A stretch of DNA of 30,889 nt from an uncultured Treponema sp. (GCA_937885175.1 CAKZZO010000007.1:1-30889); one strand, 5' to 3'. Shown: positions 24,443 through 30,889, counted from the stretch's first letter. Notes: a model not told the origin generated them from the sequence alone. Numbers and translations: made by a program.

Positions 24443-24822
24443 GGGGGTGCACCGGTTTCGACGATTGTGATTAGGGCGTGTGCTGCATGTCGGAGTCAAG
24501 GTTCCGTAAACTGAGAAAAAAATAACTGCAATTTTCGAAAGAAAAGAAGAAGAAGTCGAAGAGGCTTCTTTCGCAGAAGCTCTCGCAGCGTAAGTTGCAT
24601 GAGCCGGAAACAGGGCTGCGCTGTTCCTAGCGGTTTTGTTTTCCGTCACAAACAGGGACTTGCTGTGCGTCGCGTTCAGTCGGCGTATGGGACTTCCAAC
24701 TGAAATACGGAGGAGACGCTTGTCGTGCTGCTACCTTCTCCCGACAACCACCTCGCACGACTAAACATGTAGGTGTGCATGGCTTACACTCTCGGACGGG
24801 GGTTCAATTCCCCCCATCTCCA
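24443..24822 (+). ncRNA. ssrA: tmRNA
   Basis: The 5' end GGGGGTGCACCGG-TTTCGACG and the 3' end GGTTCAATTCC..CATCTCCA are characteristic of tmRNA. GGGGGTG (24443-24449) pairs with CATCTCC (24815-24821) to form the tRNA-like acceptor stem, with two G-U pairs, then discriminator A at 24822. The CCA is not encoded. With SmpB it rescues stalled ribosomes, adding a degradation tag recognised by ClpXP, Lon and similar proteases, several of which are also encoded in this window. The length is 380 bases. The tag frame is described separately, and a strong terminator follows. Confidence 0.96.
24528..24593 (+). other. tmRNA tag reading frame, 21 codons
   Basis: The resume codon GCA at 24528 follows AATAACT, the usual upstream context. 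The frame runs to TAA at 24591-24593. The tag begins AIFERKEEEV and ends SFAEALAA; ALAA is a standard protease-recognition end. With 21 residues it is about twice the usual length and strongly acidic in its middle. Confidence 0.8.
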
Positions 24823-24825
24823 AAC

Positions 24826-24856
24826 AAAAAACCGCGTCCGTGCGGTTTTTTGTTTT
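24826..24856 (+). terminator. Terminator of tmRNA
   Basis: ACCGC (24831-24835) pairs with GCGGT (24842-24846), extended by the flanking A-run and T-run (AAAAAACCGC/GCGGTTTTTT), then TGTTTTT. It starts within 4 bases of the mature 3' end. Confidence 0.88.
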
Positions 24857-24951
24857 TATGGCAGACAAGCTGCCGTCAGGCTTTTCAGCGCACGTCCTGT
24901 GCGCAATAAGCGGTTCCAGTTGTTTTGCAACGCGTGACAGCAGATTGACAG

Positions 24952-25220
24952 CAGGTCTTATATGCGGATTACAGACCTTACATTATTTTTCCACGGACGC
25001 TACCAAGTGGAAGGATTGTCTATTACTACCAATATCGGAATTCTGACGGACGACGCTCCAGCATATTGTCCACAGGCGAGACGGTGCTTTCAAGAGCGGA
25101 AAATACTATGAGTACCAGACACTCACGAGCAAGCCGATAAAGGATTCCACGCTTGCTTCATACGAGAAGATTCTTGCGAATCAGCGAGCGATTCAACCTT
25201 ACATTTCCGATAAATCCTGA
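24952..25220 (+). pseudogene. Decayed tyrosine recombinase (integrase) N-terminal fragment
   Basis: No intact reading frame exists here, but two frames join into an integrase-like N-terminus. Frame one (24952 to about 25080) reads YADYRPYIIFPRTLPSGR, then IVYYYQYRNSDGRRSSI and STGE, the arm-binding pattern (G..VYYY..Y.DG.R....STG) of phage and island integrases. Frame two (about 25080-25220) reads DGAFKSGKYYEY, then KPIKDSTLASYEKILANQ and RAIQPYISDKS before a stop, matching the following SAM-like core-binding domain. A small deletion between STGE and DGAF explains the shift. The catalytic domain with its Arg/His/Tyr is absent. Its position just behind tmRNA, a favourite integrase target, supports the call. 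Confidence 0.6.
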
Positions 25221-25501
25221 AAATTTAAAAGTTGATATTGATTCTGCTTCCTCTACGGAAGAAGTTCCAGAAGACAGGCACTTATGACATTAAGACGCAG
25301 GAAATCACACGGAATGACAACGGACACCAGCACATAATACCAGAACATAATACGCAAGATGTTCACTTTCCGGATACTGATTATGAGGATTCTGTTGAAA
25401 TGGAGATATACCCAAGATTGGAGGTCGGCGACAAGGTGCTTATGTTCGCTTTCAACAATTTTCAGATGTACTATGTCGCCGAAAGAATAGAAGAGGATTA
25501 G
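25216..25501 (+). pseudogene. Frameshifted phage tail/baseplate protein fragment (DUF2577-like)
   Basis: An upstream frame from 25216 reads PENLKVDIDSASSTEEVPED and ends, and a second frame then runs to TAG at 25499-25501: TYDIKTQEITRNDNGHQHII, and at the end RLEVGDKVLMFAFNN and FQMYYVAERIE. The closing pattern (L.VGDKVL....FQ.YYV..RI) is what I remember for DUF2577/XkdR-like proteins of Myoviridae-type and PBSX-type tails. No normal start codon fits the longer frame, and its first good Met is far inside. I read this as a deletion remnant of a prophage whose integrase fragment lies directly upstream. Family assignment is moderate; the frameshift itself is visible. Confidence 0.5.
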
Positions 25502-25615
25502 TTTTTATTCCTGTTTGCGACATAATATTGTATGCGGGCGAAATCTTTTATAATTTTTATGTCATTGTCAGACAAAAATGCTTTTTCTTTATAGTACAAA
25601 ATAAGTATTTTTCTA

Positions 25616-25645
25616 TTGACAAATATTATCAAAAATGATAATATT
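25616..25645 (+). promoter_or_regulatory. Promoter and palindromic operator of the toxin-antitoxin operon
   Basis: A perfect TTGACA (25616-25621) stands 17 bases before TAATAT (25639-25644). AATATTATCA (25622-25631) and TGATAATATT (25636-25645) form a perfect 10-bp inverted repeat around AAAA and cover the whole spacer and the -10. This is the expected layout for autorepression by the HTH antitoxin encoded downstream. Confidence 0.75.
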
Positions 25646-25650
25646 TAATC

Positions 25651-25944
25651 ATGGAACAAGAGACAGAGGAAACAAAAGACAAATATAGGGTTATATGGAA
25701 ACGCAAGGTAGACAAACAGATTGCGAAAATGCCTGCAAAAGTGCAGGATAAGTTCCATGACCTTGTTTGCGACATTCGGAAAAGCGGCCCCGTTTAAAAG
25801 GAATGGGCTAATTTTTCCGACCTCGGCAAAGACTTGTACCATTGCCATCTCAATTACAGCTGGGTAGCGTGTTGGACGGCAAAGAAAAATGAGATAGTTG
25901 TGGAGGTTTACTATGTTGGCAGTAGAGAGCAAGCACCATATTAA
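25651..25944 (+). pseudogene. HigB/RelE-like toxin gene interrupted by an in-frame TAA
   Basis: From the ATG at 25651 the frame encodes 48 residues (MEQETEETKDKYRVIWKRKV, KQIAKMPAKVQDKFHDL, DIRKSGPV) and then meets TAA at 25795-25797. The same frame continues after the stop with 48 more sense codons (KEWANFSDLGKDLYHCHL, NYSWVACWTAKKNEI, VEVYYVGSREQAPY) to TAA at 25942-25944. Together they make a 97-codon RelE/ParE-superfamily toxin, a ribosome-dependent mRNA nuclease in HigB-like members; GKDLYHCHL..YSWVACW and the YYVGSREQAPY end are the conserved core. CAA to TAA would be a single substitution. The rest looks unmutated, so inactivation may be recent. It overlaps the antitoxin gene by 32 bases. 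Confidence 0.75.
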
Positions 25945-26287
25945 GATGCAGATGTACGGAAGCGGGCTTGACCTTGTGCAGGCAACGCTTCTCCGTGAAT
26001 ACCCGTCCATGAAATTCTCGTATGATTTTGATGAGGATTCTGACGATGATTATATTGATTCAAGGGATAGTGAGATTATGAGGGAAATTGAAGCAAGAAT
26101 GAAACCTTGTGACCACCTCGTAATACGCAGGGAGAACAAGGGCTGGACACAGAGGGAACTTTCTGAAAAAACAGGTATTGCCATTCCCAATATCTCCCTT
26201 ATGGAAGCCGGAAAAAGACCTATAGGTGCAAGGACGGCCAAGAAACTTGCGGAAGCCCTAGGTTGTGATGTAAGGGATTTTCTGTGA
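25913..26287 (+). CDS. HTH antitoxin (HigA/Xre-like)
   Basis: 124 residues from the ATG at 25913, which has a perfect GGAGG (25902-25906) six bases away; the frame is open five codons further upstream but without a better start. The N-terminal half is acidic (YDFDEDSDDDYIDSRDSE) and probably wraps the toxin. The C-terminal 60 residues are a classic Xre/Cro helix-turn-helix: VIRRENKGWTQRELSEKTGI, then PNISLMEAGKRPIGART and KKLAEALGC. The toxin gene comes first, as in higBA. The antitoxin would neutralise the toxin and repress the operon through the palindrome before it. With the toxin interrupted it is now effectively an orphan regulator. A strong terminator closes the operon. Confidence 0.88.
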   Translation: MLAVESKHHIKMQMYGSGLDLVQATLLREYPSMKFSYDFDEDSDDDYIDSRDSEIMREIEARMKPCDHLVIRRENKGWTQRELSEKTGIAIPNISLMEAGKRPIGARTAKKLAEALGCDVRDFL

Positions 26288-26291
26288 CATT

Positions 26292-26317
26292 AAGCCCCGA
26301 AATTACGGGGCTTTTTT
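26292..26317 (+). terminator. Terminator of the toxin-antitoxin operon
   Basis: AAGCCCCG (26292-26299) pairs perfectly with CGGGGCTT (26306-26313) around a 6-base loop, followed by T residues to 26317. Confidence 0.92.
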
Positions 26318-26611
26318 ATGTTCCTTTTGTTTTGCATATTGGGGAATGAGAAGAACGAATGGCTCAAAGAGAACAGGGAGATTTCCTTTGAGCAGGTAAA
26401 GGCGGAGTTTGAGCGCCACCTTGACGAGTTTGTCACCGCTCCTGAATGGGTCGGGAAAAGCCTGAGAAAGGCGGCGCAAAATCCCCCGGTAGTGCATTAT
26501 TCTGACAGACAGTCGAAGAAGCCCGTTACATTAAGAGAGGTAAATGTTTTTTTTGAAGCAAAGGCCGCTTTGAATGAAAAGACTCAGTCCTCTGTAGCAA
26601 TTTCTTTTTGA
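26318..26611 (+). CDS. Hypothetical protein or gene fragment in the decayed island
   Basis: Up to 97 codons. The first ATG abuts the T-run of the preceding terminator and has no ribosome binding site, so the true start may be lost or internal. The first ten residues (MFLLFCILGN) come from terminator and spacer sequence and are doubtful. The remainder is charged and helix-like: EKNEWLKENREISFEQVKAE, then APEWVGKSLRKAAQNPPVV and SDRQSKKPVTLREVN. I recognise no family. The coding bias resembles that of the neighbouring island genes, and its stop lies inside the promoter of the aminopeptidase gene. It is probably a remnant carried in with the island. Confidence 0.4.
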   Translation: MFLLFCILGNEKNEWLKENREISFEQVKAEFERHLDEFVTAPEWVGKSLRKAAQNPPVVHYSDRQSKKPVTLREVNVFFEAKAALNEKTQSSVAISF

Positions 26612-26623
26612 TTACGGTACAAT
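26595..26623 (+). promoter_or_regulatory. Probable promoter of the M18 aminopeptidase gene
   Basis: TAGCAA (26595-26600), a weak -35, and TACAAT (26618-26623) are 17 bases apart. The -10 ends 10 bases before the ATG at 26633, so any leader would be about 3 bases, with no ribosome binding site. This is the second possible leaderless gene in the window. Confidence 0.45.
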
Positions 26624-26632
26624 AGATTCATT

Positions 26633-27988
26633 ATGGTAAACGAATCTCTGATTAACGATTATAAGTCTTTTTTGGATAATGGTAAGACTGAGCGCGAGTG
26701 TGCTGCTCAGATAATTGCACAGGCAGAAAAAGCGGGCTTTAAGGATGTCTATAAGACACATTCCCTCAGGGCGGGCGATAAAGTCTACGTGCAGAAAATG
26801 CATAAGGCCCTTGCCCTTTTTGTGGTGGGGAGCGGTGACATTGCAGACGGCATGAATATTCTGGGTGCCCACATTGACAGTCCTCGTCTGGACGTAAAGC
26901 AGAATCCTCTCTATGAAAAGGATTTTCTTGTTTATCTGAATACCCATTATTACGGTGGAATAAAAAAATATCAGTGGGTAACGCTGCCCCTGGCCATTCA
27001 TGGCGTGGTCTGCAAAAGGGACGGCAGCAGTGTGCAGGTAAGGGTGGGAGAAGAAGCCGATGATCCGGTCTTCGTCATTTCAGACATCCTGCCTCACCTT
27101 GCCCAAAAGCAGATGAAGGAACTGGCGGCAGATTTTATTCCCGGTGAAAACCTTGATTTGATTGTAGGTGCAGAAAACCCTCCCCAGGATAGAGAATCGG
27201 ATGCTGCGGAAAAAGAAGATGCGCTCAAAGACAAGGCAAAGAAAAATGTCCTTGCCCTGCTGGAAAAAGCCTATGGCATAAAGGAAGATGATTTTGGCTC
27301 TGCGGAACTGGAAATTGTTCCGGCAGGAAAGGCCCGAGACTGTGGCTTTGACCGTTCCCTTATCCTTGCATACGGACAGGATGACCGCTCATGCGCTTAT
27401 ACCTCTGCCCGGGCATTGTTTGAAAGTGCAGCGGGAAAGCGCACCAATGTCTGCCTCTGCGTTGATAAGGAAGAAATTGGCTCGGTGGGTGCCACTGGCA
27501 TGGCAAGTCATTTCTTTGAAAATGCCCTGGCGGAAGTCATTGCCCGCATGGACGGCGGCTATTCAGAACTGACCCTCCGCCGTGCCCTTGCCAACAGCAA
27601 CATGCTTTCCAGCGATGTAAACGCCGCCTATGATCCTATGAATGCCGATTTGTTTGACCGTCAGAATGCTTCGTTCCTTGGCGGCGGCATTGTATTCAAC
27701 AAGTATACGGGAAGCCGTGGAAAAAGCGGTGCCAGCGATGCCAATCCTGAATTCATAGCCTCCCTGCGCAATCTGCTGGATGAACATCATGTTTCCTATC
27801 AGATGGCGGAATTGGGAAAGGTAGACCAGGGTGGCGGCGGAACAATCGCCTATCTTGCCGCAAAGTACGGTATGAATGTGCTTGATGCAGGAGTTCCTGT
27901 TCTTTCCATGCATGCTCCCTGGGAACTCACCAGTAAAGAAGATGTCACTCAGGCTTATGATGCATACAAGGCCTTTTTGACTCTGTAG
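26633..27988 (+). CDS. M18-family zinc aminopeptidase
   Basis: 451 residues, the usual length for M18 (aspartyl aminopeptidase/ApeA group). The dinuclear zinc site is readable: His80 in LGAHIDSPRLD, Asp in AYGQDDRSCAYT, the catalytic and bridging Glu pair in CVDKEEIGSVGATG, Asp in SSDVNAAYDP, and His in VPVLSMHAPWE. GSRGKSGASDANPEF and KVDQGGGGTIAYLAA are also typical. It removes N-terminal residues from peptides in the cytoplasm, completing the breakdown begun by Clp, Lon and peptide import. It lies directly after the decayed island and before a polysaccharide-export pair, with its own promoter. The closest symbol would be apeA, but substrate preference is not evident. Confidence 0.93.
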   Translation: MVNESLINDYKSFLDNGKTERECAAQIIAQAEKAGFKDVYKTHSLRAGDKVYVQKMHKALALFVVGSGDIADGMNILGAHIDSPRLDVKQNPLYEKDFLVYLNTHYYGGIKKYQWVTLPLAIHGVVCKRDGSSVQVRVGEEADDPVFVISDILPHLAQKQMKELAADFIPGENLDLIVGAENPPQDRESDAAEKEDALKDKAKKNVLALLEKAYGIKEDDFGSAELEIVPAGKARDCGFDRSLILAYGQDDRSCAYTSARALFESAAGKRTNVCLCVDKEEIGSVGATGMASHFFENALAEVIARMDGGYSELTLRRALANSNMLSSDVNAAYDPMNADLFDRQNASFLGGGIVFNKYTGSRGKSGASDANPEFIASLRNLLDEHHVSYQMAELGKVDQGGGGTIAYLAAKYGMNVLDAGVPVLSMHAPWELTSKEDVTQAYDAYKAFLTL

Positions 27989-27999
27989 TGCCAAAAACC

Positions 28000-28028
28000 T
28001 TGTAACAGACGGAAAAATTTGCTATAGT
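28000..28028 (+). promoter_or_regulatory. Promoter of the Wzz/SLBB pair
   Basis: TTGTAA (28000-28005) and TATAGT (28023-28028) are 17 bases apart, with an extended TGC before the -10. GAGGA (28035-28039) follows as ribosome binding site. Confidence 0.7.
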
Positions 28029-28048
28029 CAGCATGAGGATTTATTTTT

Positions 28049-29071
28049 ATGGAAGAAATGAGCCAGAATACTGAAGACGACGAGATTTCTCTGATTGATT
28101 TGTTTGCCGTTATCCTGCACTACAAATGGATGATAATCATTCTTTCCCTGATTGCAATGGTGGGTGCGGTTGTTTTTTCAATCATTTCCCTTAAACTGCC
28201 GCCAGAAAAATCTCCGCTTCCAAACACCTACACGCCAAAGGCCCATATGCTTATTAAGGAGTCCTCATCTGGTGGTGGCGGACTTTCTTCCATGCTTTCA
28301 TCCTCTGGATTGGGAGGCCTTGCAAGTCTCGCAGGCGTAAGTATGAGTGGTGGCTCAACGAACAGTTCCCTTGCCCTCTATCTTGCCTCGTCAAATCCGC
28401 TTCTTGACGCAGTAACCGACAAATTCGGCATTATCGAAAAATACAAGATTGAAAAAGCCGTCCGTGCCAGCAGCCGCAAGGCCCTGCAGAAAGTGCTCAA
28501 GGCCGAGATGGATGATGAATCCTCAGTCTTTACGGTTTCTTTTACGGACATTGACCCTGCATTCGCCCGGGAAGTCGTCAACTTTGTTGTGGACTGGCTG
28601 AGCCAGCGTTTTGAAGAACTTGGCTTGGACAACAACAAGATTCAAAAAGAAAATCTGGAAAAGAACATTCAGTCGAGTTACAACGAAATCCTCCGTCTTG
28701 AGCGGGAGGCGCGCAATCTTGGTTCCCGCGTAAGCGGTGGTGCGGCTGCATGGGATATTCCCACGGTCACCACGGGCACGACAAAATTGCAGATGGAAGT
28801 TGAGGCTCAGAAGCAGGTCTACACGCAGTTGAAGACGCAGTATGAACTGCTCAAAGTGCAGATGCAAAGCGAACAGCCGGTCTTCCAGATTCTCGAACGT
28901 CCTGAAATTCCTGACTTAAAGTCCGGTCCCAGCCGCGGAAAACTCTGCATCATCGTTACCTTTGCCGTCTTCTTTCTGTCAGTCTTCTTGGCTTTTGCGC
29001 TGAATGCCTTCAAGAATATCAGGAACGACCCTGAAGCCTGGGGAAAATTAACCCAGAAAAAAACGGAGTAA
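28049..29071 (+). CDS. Wzz-type polysaccharide chain-length/co-polymerase protein
   Basis: 340 residues. Topology is typical of Wzz: a short cytoplasmic N-terminus with ISLIDLFAVILHYKWMI leading into the first membrane helix (about 25-48), a large periplasmic part, and a second helix near the C-terminus (about 297-318) preceded by the Pro-rich stretch RPEIPDLKSGPSRGK. The periplasmic part has a Gly/Ser-rich insert at about 71-105 and a long coiled coil (NNKIQKENLEKNIQSSYNEI onward). No C-terminal tyrosine-kinase domain is attached and no separate kinase gene is next to it. It sets the length of an exported polysaccharide, presumably with the SLBB protein that starts 3 bases after its stop codon. 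Confidence 0.88.
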   Translation: MEEMSQNTEDDEISLIDLFAVILHYKWMIIILSLIAMVGAVVFSIISLKLPPEKSPLPNTYTPKAHMLIKESSSGGGGLSSMLSSSGLGGLASLAGVSMSGGSTNSSLALYLASSNPLLDAVTDKFGIIEKYKIEKAVRASSRKALQKVLKAEMDDESSVFTVSFTDIDPAFAREVVNFVVDWLSQRFEELGLDNNKIQKENLEKNIQSSYNEILRLEREARNLGSRVSGGAAAWDIPTVTTGTTKLQMEVEAQKQVYTQLKTQYELLKVQMQSEQPVFQILERPEIPDLKSGPSRGKLCIIVTFAVFFLSVFLAFALNAFKNIRNDPEAWGKLTQKKTE

Positions 29072-29074
29072 ATA

Positions 29075-30634
29075 ATGAAAAGACTCATTGCAGCACTGAC
29101 CCTTTCTGCATTTTTTTCATCAGTATTCGGACAGTCACTCACTTCAAGCAGGCTTTTGAGTGCTTCAAAAAAAACGTCGGCAAATTCGACATCCCAGGGC
29201 ATGTCCTCAAAATCTATGGAAGAAACTGCAACTGCAAATGACATGGACTTGCTCATAGCCGACCCGCAACTTGCTATGTCAATGCCAAACTATCAGGTAA
29301 CGGCAGGTGATGTGTATACACTGGCTTTTGCCGTGGGAACAAATCCTGTTTCTTTCAGTCTGCCGGTGGACTCTACCTACCGTCTGCGTGTAGCAAATCT
29401 GGGTGTCCTAAACTGCAAGGGATTGACCTTTACTGAATTGAAGACACAGGTAGAATCTCTGGTCAGCAAAAACTACCCCATGGGTGGCGTTCAGTTTGTT
29501 TTGACCGCTCCCTCTGTTTTCCTTATCAGCATTTCCGGTGAAGTCATAGAGGCAACGGAGCGAAAGGCATGGGCTCTGACCCGTCTTTCATCATTCATTT
29601 CTTCCAGCCTTACAGACTATTCTTCCTTGCGTTCCATTGCCGTAATTTCTGAGGACGGGGAGAAAAAGGACTTTGACCTATACAAGGCAAAGCGTGAGGG
29701 TGATTTTACCCAGGATCCCTATCTGCGTCCGGGTGACAAAATCATCGTGAATCGTATTGACCGCAAGGTTTCTCTTGAAGGAATGGTAGAGCGGCCAGAC
29801 TCCTATGAGATTCTTCCCAACGAGAACCTCAAGGACTTAATCGAAAAATACGGTGGCGGTCTTGCCCCCCTTGCTGATGTCACCCGCATTGAATTGTATC
29901 GGGTGCACAAAAGCATTGACGGCGCGGGTATGATTTCATATCTGACCGAAAAAGACATTGAAAATGACTACCCCCTCTATTGTTATGACAAAGTGTATGT
30001 GCCCAGTTACGAGGACTTGAAGGATGTCGTCTATCTGCAGGGTGCGGTAGGTGTAAGTGTTGATGACCCCGAAAAGCAGACCACGGTAAAAATGCCAATC
30101 AGATTCTATGTGGGAAAGAATTATGCGGTTATGGTTCGTGAACAGCGCGCCTTATTTACCGCCGCATCAGACTTACAGGCTGCCTATGTCATTCGTGTTG
30201 AAAACGGCGAGGAAAAGCATATCCCCATTGAACTGCAAAAAATGCTCTATGACAGTGACTATTACAGCACGGAGACGGTGCAGAGCGGTGATGTTCTGCT
30301 TGTTCCCTTCAAGCTTTTCTATGTTACGGTTTCCGGTGCAGTTGCAAAGCCCGGGCGCTTTCCCTATATTCCTGACCGTGACTGGCGTTATTATGTAGGA
30401 CTTGCAGGCGGCATTGATTCGTCCAAAAACTCTCACGAAAAAATGGAGATTCTTGCTCCCGATGGCAGTGAACTCAATAAGGAAGACTTTATCCTGCCGG
30501 AAACAACCATTGACGTAAAGGAAAATTCAGTCTGGTACAAGTGGAACAATGTTGCGCCGACGGTCACCACCTTGCTTTCTATTGTATCTACAACGCTTGC
30601 AATCATTATTTCCGCAAACGCCCTGTCTAAATAA
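29075..30634 (+). CDS. SLBB-domain polysaccharide export protein (Wza-like)
   Basis: 519 residues. Signal peptide MKRLIAALTLSAFFSSVFG is followed by QSLTSS, without a lipobox Cys, unlike Wza. The Poly_export domain is at about 72-165 (YQVTAGDVYTLAFAVGTNPV, LTFTELKTQVESLVSKNY). Several SLBB repeats follow: DPYLRPGDKIIVNRI, VSLEGMVERPDSYEILPN, VYLQGAVGV, and FYVTVSGAVAKPGRFPY. A hydrophobic helix (about 495-515) ends the protein, as in Wza-like transporters where the C-terminal helix spans the outer membrane. It should form the export channel for the polysaccharide handled by the Wzz protein encoded just upstream. A bidirectional terminator follows. Confidence 0.88.
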   Translation: MKRLIAALTLSAFFSSVFGQSLTSSRLLSASKKTSANSTSQGMSSKSMEETATANDMDLLIADPQLAMSMPNYQVTAGDVYTLAFAVGTNPVSFSLPVDSTYRLRVANLGVLNCKGLTFTELKTQVESLVSKNYPMGGVQFVLTAPSVFLISISGEVIEATERKAWALTRLSSFISSSLTDYSSLRSIAVISEDGEKKDFDLYKAKREGDFTQDPYLRPGDKIIVNRIDRKVSLEGMVERPDSYEILPNENLKDLIEKYGGGLAPLADVTRIELYRVHKSIDGAGMISYLTEKDIENDYPLYCYDKVYVPSYEDLKDVVYLQGAVGVSVDDPEKQTTVKMPIRFYVGKNYAVMVREQRALFTAASDLQAAYVIRVENGEEKHIPIELQKMLYDSDYYSTETVQSGDVLLVPFKLFYVTVSGAVAKPGRFPYIPDRDWRYYVGLAGGIDSSKNSHEKMEILAPDGSELNKEDFILPETTIDVKENSVWYKWNNVAPTVTTLLSIVSTTLAIIISANALSK

Positions 30635-30656
30635 GCAAAAAAACGGCTTGCAGCAA

Positions 30657-30709
30657 ATAAAAAAAGGGTGCCCGAAAATGTCGCTTACGTATCGGACAGC
30701 CCCTTTTTA
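30657..30709. terminator. Bidirectional terminator hairpin
   Basis: AAAAAGGG-TG-CCCGA (30661-30675) pairs with TCGG-ACAG-CCCCTTTTT (30692-30708), with short mismatches, and has an A-run on the left and a T-run on the right. It lies between the convergent SLBB gene and clpX and can end both transcripts. Confidence 0.8.
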
Positions 30710-30728
30710 TGCTTTGCCTTGTAATCGC

Positions 30729-30889
30729 CTATGCAGTTTTTTGGTCTTCAATCAGAAGTTTGTCCAAATCAAGTTTTGTCTTGTTCTGCACAAGGTCTTT
30801 GGTCACTTCAAGATGTTTCTTTCCCTTGATGCTGGGAGCCTCGTACATCAAGTCCATCAGCATTTTTTCTACGATGGCACGCAAGCCGC
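30729..30889 (-). CDS. clpX: ClpX, C-terminal part (cut by window edge)
   Basis: The minus strand from the window edge reads 53 codons to TAG at 30731-30729. GLRAIVEKMLMDLMYEAPS matches the conserved C-terminal motif GARGLRxIxExxMLDxMYExPS of ClpX, and a charged tail follows (KHLEVTKDLVQNKTKLDL onward, ending EDQKTA). ClpX is the AAA+ unfoldase that feeds ClpP and is the main receiver of tmRNA-tagged proteins. Only about one eighth of the gene is inside the window, so start, zinc domain and ATPase motifs cannot be checked. clpP and tig, frequent neighbours, would lie beyond the right edge if present. Confidence 0.88.
   Translation of the reverse strand, partial: GLRAIVEKMLMDLMYEAPSIKGKKHLEVTKDLVQNKTKLDLDKLLIEDQKTA

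Noticed and set aside
24823..26632. A right-hand attachment site duplicating the tmRNA 3' end
   Set aside because: I looked for repeats of GGTTCAATTCC or CATCTCCA downstream and saw only short chance matches (for example CCATCTCAA near 25848).
1..30889. CRISPR array, rRNA genes or complete insertion sequence
   Set aside because: No regularly spaced repeats, no rRNA sequence and no transposase reading frame were seen anywhere in the window.

Overview
The window looks like a chromosomal segment of a Treponema-type spirochaete. The basis is the gene content: mcsA-mcsB-clpC without ctsR, a superoxide reductase, treponeme-style lipoproteins and secreted proteins with MKK starts, a Sec-exported OppA-like protein, and a SPOR protein with a long acidic linker. 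No rRNA is present, so the genus is an inference. Most of the sequence is ordinary, densely packed housekeeping DNA. One short decayed island lies just behind the tmRNA gene.

Left part (1-7.4 kb): tRNA-Leu(UAA) with its own promoter and terminator; a receiver-like protein with a C-terminal winged-helix segment; a lipoprotein followed closely by a TtcA-family tRNA thiolase; a 161-bp inverted-repeat element; a conserved-looking cytoplasmic protein overlapping an OppA-type binding protein; and, convergent to these, nicotinate phosphoribosyltransferase. A second promoter faces the other way from pncB and starts the protein quality-control block (7.4-14.4 kb): mcsA, mcsB, clpC, then lon under its own, apparently leaderless, promoter. 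McsB has lost several residues that guanidino-phosphotransferases need, so it may not be an active arginine kinase. Superoxide reductase and an ion/anion transporter of the SLC13/ArsB type follow.

Minus-strand operon (22.2 to 16.0 kb): an NDP-sugar 4,6-dehydratase/epimerase of the CapD/FlaA1 type without membrane helices, a DegT-type aminotransferase, and three subunits of a molybdenum-hydroxylase-like (xanthine dehydrogenase family) enzyme. The first two make sense together as amino-sugar synthesis. Their tight linkage to a highly diverged molybdo-flavoprotein is unexpected. Divergent from this operon are a small exported protein and an RlpA/SPOR-like cell-envelope protein.

Region 24.4-26.6 kb: tmRNA (ssrA) with a tag reading frame of 21 residues, followed by what appears to be the wreck of an element that had integrated next to its 3' end: a frameshifted tyrosine-recombinase N-terminus, a frameshifted phage tail-protein fragment, and a HigB/HigA-like toxin-antitoxin pair. 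The toxin carries an in-frame TAA while the antitoxin and a perfect palindromic operator are intact. After this come an M18 aminopeptidase, a Wzz-like plus SLBB polysaccharide-export pair, a bidirectional terminator and the C-terminal end of clpX on the minus strand, cut by the window edge.

Together mcsAB-clpC, lon, ssrA and clpX put most of the protein-rescue and protein-degradation machinery in one 23-kb stretch. All assignments come from reading the sequence and remembered family motifs; no database search was possible.
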